Assembly: GCA_047625765.1 (NCBI GenBank)
Contig: JBLHRE010000027.1
Location: 1 to 15,631 of the forward strand
Reading direction: 5' to 3'
DNA: 15,631 bases
Source: JBLHRE01 sp047625765
Lineage (GTDB): Bacteria; Bacteroidota; Bacteroidia; Flavobacteriales; JBLHRE01
Part shown: positions 13,364-15,631 of the stretch, piece by piece
How positions within the stretch are numbered: position 1 is the stretch's first letter
Layout: every line of letters starts with the position of its first letter
Notes under the pieces: generated by a model
Databases searched by the model: none
Seen by the model: the letters and a program-made list of their open reading frames with translations, nothing else
Told to the model about the DNA's origin: nothing
Position numbers and translations under genes: made by a program

Positions 13364-14803
13364 ATGCAAGAAAATACTAAGAGCCCTCCTCTACTCATTG
13401 CCTTAATTCCTATTTTCTTTCTAATCATCATGTTGGCCTACAACGTTATTGTTTATGGCGATGATTCCTTATCGGGATCCAACCAATTGGCATTGTTATT
13501 AGCAGGTGGTATTGCTGCAGTATTGGGTTTAAAATACAAGTTTACATGGCCGCAAATGTTAGCCGGGATTACTAAAAGCATCAGCTCTGTAATGCCTTCT
13601 ATTTTTATTCTATTAATGATTGGTGCTTTGGCCGGGACTTGGTTGCTGAGCGGTATTGTTCCTGGAATGATTTATTACGGTTTGCAGATTCTAAATCCTA
13701 CCATATTCCTGGTTGCCACCTGCATTGTAACCGCATTGGTTTCTTTGGCAACCGGTAGCTCTTGGTCTACCATTGCTACTATTGGTATTGCATTGTTGGG
13801 TATTGGCCAAGCCCTAGGTATTCCAGAAGCGGCCATTGGTGGTGCTATTATTTCTGGGGCTTATTTTGGCGATAAAATCTCTCCTCTATCAGATACTACC
13901 AATTTGGCTCCTGCTATGGCCGGAACAGATTTATTTACCCACATCAAGTATATGATGTATACCACGGTACCCTCTTTTGTTATTACCCTTATTTTATTCT
14001 TGATTATTGGCTTTAGTTACACAAGCGAAAATGCGGTTGATGTACAAACGATATTAAACACCTTAGAGGCTAGTTTCAATATCAATTGGAGTTTGTTCTT
14101 GGTACCTGCCATTGTTATTTTCTTGATTCTTAAAAAAGTCCCACCTATTCCTACTTTGTTGATTGGCTCAATTTTGGGTGGAATTTATGCGGTAATTTTT
14201 CAGCCACAAATCATAGAACAAATAGCTTCTGGGTACAGTTCTTATTTCCGTGCATCTTATGTAGCGGTTGTCAATGCTATGACAACGGATATTAGCATTA
14301 CCACAAACAATGAAATGATAAATAACCTACTATCTGCTAGTGGTATGTATGGTATGCTTAATACCATTTGGTTGATATTATGTGCAATGGTTTTTGGTGG
14401 CGTTATGGAAACTACAGGATTCTTACACATAATTAGCACCAATGTTTTAAAAATGGCAAAATCTACATTTGGACTTTTTGCTGCTACAGTAGGAACATGC
14501 CTCGGATTTAACCTTACCGCATCAGACCAATACTTGGCCATTGTGGTACCTGGTAAAATGTATGCCGAAGCCTATAGAAAGAAAGGATTGGCACCAGAAA
14601 ACTTGAGTAGAACCCTTGAAGATAGCGGAACTGTTACCTCTGTACTTATACCGTGGAACACCTGTGGAGCAACACAATCTGCAGTTTTGGGAGTGGCTAC
14701 TTTGGTTTACCTGCCCTTTTGTTTCTTTAATATTATTAGTCCAATAATGACTTTGATATTTGCATTCTTCAAAATTAAGATCCGTCCATTAGCTAAGGAT
14801 TAA
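13364..14803 (+). CDS. nhaC: NhaC-family Na+/H+ antiporter
   Basis: 479 aa from the ATG at 13364; an adjacent in-frame TTG at 13361 would add one residue and is less likely. There are about 11-12 membrane segments. Conserved NhaC elements include ATGSSWSTIATIGIALLGIG (129-148), the charged motif GDKISPLSDTTNLAPAMAGTD (169-189) that holds the ion-binding Asp residues, and FNLTASDQYLAIVVPGKMY with SGTVTSVLIPWNTCGA near the C-terminus. It expels Na+ (possibly Li+) in exchange for protons, or runs as a malate/lactate:sodium exchanger as in MleN; the motifs do not separate these. The Na+ gradient use fits the sodium symporter in the same window and a marine or saline habitat. A membrane-protein gene begins at the base after its stop codon, so the two are probably translationally coupled. 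Confidence 0.9.
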   Translation: MQENTKSPPLLIALIPIFFLIIMLAYNVIVYGDDSLSGSNQLALLLAGGIAAVLGLKYKFTWPQMLAGITKSISSVMPSIFILLMIGALAGTWLLSGIVPGMIYYGLQILNPTIFLVATCIVTALVSLATGSSWSTIATIGIALLGIGQALGIPEAAIGGAIISGAYFGDKISPLSDTTNLAPAMAGTDLFTHIKYMMYTTVPSFVITLILFLIIGFSYTSENAVDVQTILNTLEASFNINWSLFLVPAIVIFLILKKVPPIPTLLIGSILGGIYAVIFQPQIIEQIASGYSSYFRASYVAVVNAMTTDISITTNNEMINNLLSASGMYGMLNTIWLILCAMVFGGVMETTGFLHIISTNVLKMAKSTFGLFAATVGTCLGFNLTASDQYLAIVVPGKMYAEAYRKKGLAPENLSRTLEDSGTVTSVLIPWNTCGATQSAVLGVATLVYLPFCFFNIISPIMTLIFAFFKIKIRPLAKD

Positions 14804-15631
14804 GTGGAACGATCGGCACTAAATAAAATCCATCTAAGTATTGTATTAGGTTTTTTGTTAAGCCTTTTGTTCTGTGCCCAGTTATGGAGTACAGATCACA
14901 GCGCACCCATTATTGGGCTCATATCCTTTTCAGAGCCTATCCCTTTTGTTGCTGTTGGGTTTTTTATGATGTTGTTATTGGGCATCGTTTTTTCTAAACC
15001 TTTTTGGAAAAACCTGGCAGTTGCATTTTATATAATCTTGGCTTGTTTGGATTATAATTTCTTGCAGCCCTACTATTACCAATATGTATTGTTCTTGCTT
15101 GTATTGGGCTTTAAAAGCCCAAATATAGATAAGCTAAAGGCTCTGCAATGGATAATGATTGGAACTTATGTTTGGAGTGGCGTACACAAATTGCATCCCG
15201 ATTTTATTTATGTATTCCCAAGAATTATTGCTTACGCTGTCAACTATCAAGACTGGATAGCAAGCCCATGGGCGTATATCGCTTATATATTGCCATTGTT
15301 GGAACTGGGATTGGGATTGGCATTAATGTCTAAACGCTACCGAAACGCTGCTTTTAAATTTTTGGTTGTGATGCATGTTTGGGTAATCCTAAATGCAAGC
15401 CCATTGTTGTTAGATTGGAACTATGTGATTATTCCTTGGAATCTGATTCTGATATTTCAACTATTTATCCTTTTCCACAATGATGCAAGAATTACATTGC
15501 CCCATCACAAAACAACCAAAACGATGGTCTTACTTGTACTAATATTACCCTTATTTAACTTTATTGGCCTTTGGCCCCATTATCAGTCCTTCGATTTGTA
15601 TTCGGGTAAGAGCGGTTTTTATAGCCCCGCA
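14804..15631 (+). CDS. Multi-pass membrane protein of unknown function, 3' end beyond the window
   Basis: 276 codons are open from a GTG start to the window edge. The GTG directly follows the TAA of the antiporter gene (TAAGTG), pointing to translational coupling. No ATG in the first 50 codons competes, and the first residues VERSALNKIHLSIVLGF put a charged end before the first helix as expected. About eight hydrophobic segments are visible, with a signature TYVWSGVHKLHPDF (121-134) and a polar loop LYSGKSGFYSPA at the window end. The WSGxxKL element between helices resembles DoxX/HTTM/MauE-like quinone- or redox-linked membrane proteins of Bacteroidota, but I cannot assign a family with confidence. 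A thiol or carboxylase-like soluble part could follow beyond the edge. Confidence 0.7.
   Translation, partial: MERSALNKIHLSIVLGFLLSLLFCAQLWSTDHSAPIIGLISFSEPIPFVAVGFFMMLLLGIVFSKPFWKNLAVAFYIILACLDYNFLQPYYYQYVLFLLVLGFKSPNIDKLKALQWIMIGTYVWSGVHKLHPDFIYVFPRIIAYAVNYQDWIASPWAYIAYILPLLELGLGLALMSKRYRNAAFKFLVVMHVWVILNASPLLLDWNYVIIPWNLILIFQLFILFHNDARITLPHHKTTKTMVLLVLILPLFNFIGLWPHYQSFDLYSGKSGFYSPA

Noticed and set aside
1..15631. tRNA, rRNA or CRISPR array
   Set aside because: No rRNA-like conserved blocks, no recognisable tRNA cloverleaf, and no regularly spaced repeats were seen by eye.

Overview
The window comes from an AT-rich Bacteroidota chromosome, most likely a marine or other free-living member of Flavobacteriia. 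The evidence is a secreted esterase with a type IX secretion (Por) C-terminal sorting domain, signal peptides ending in ..NAQ/..SVAQ, Bacteroidota-style -7 boxes (TAnnTTTG), A-rich leaders mostly lacking strong Shine-Dalgarno sites, and transporter types common in that class.

Layout. (1) 1-3368: an HxlR-type, probably thiol-sensing regulator behind an operator-like dyad, then a tight two-gene unit of a von Willebrand A (VWA) protein and a MoxR-like AAA+ ATPase. (2) 3369-7763: a gene-poor mosaic. It holds a perfect 23-bp inverted repeat, a small possibly secreted protein whose 5' end lies in that repeat, an unrecognised 419-aa protein with a beta-rich C-terminal half, a membrane-protein remnant with an in-frame stop, two copies of a 35-bp repeat that encodes the same C-terminal peptide, several small hairpins, and the frameshifted, internally deleted tail of a POT-family peptide transporter. 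(3) 7764-9025: an exported thioredoxin-fold protein, a wrecked PLP-dependent histidine decarboxylase (frameshifts, deletion, catalytic Lys changed to Ala), and a small 67-aa protein. (4) 9099-11885: a sodium:solute symporter flanked by diverged copies of the 3' end of a histidine-kinase HPt gene. One copy belongs to a clear hybrid-kinase remnant (HATPase end plus HPt, receiver lost). A DUF2306-like membrane protein follows. (5) 12090-15631: a T9SS-exported PHB-depolymerase/feruloyl-esterase-like hydrolase with a terminator, divergent from an NhaC Na+/H+ antiporter, whose stop codon directly abuts the GTG start of a multi-pass membrane protein that runs off the window.

The window is mostly housekeeping transport and secretion genes around a decaying accessory stretch. 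At least four genes are broken in about 5 kb: POT transporter, histidine decarboxylase, hybrid kinase and a small membrane protein. Repeated 3' coding ends and hairpins suggest past cassette-like or recombination-driven turnover. The best candidates for something undescribed are the 419-aa protein and the repeat-bounded cassette-like region around it. No complete new multi-gene system is evident.
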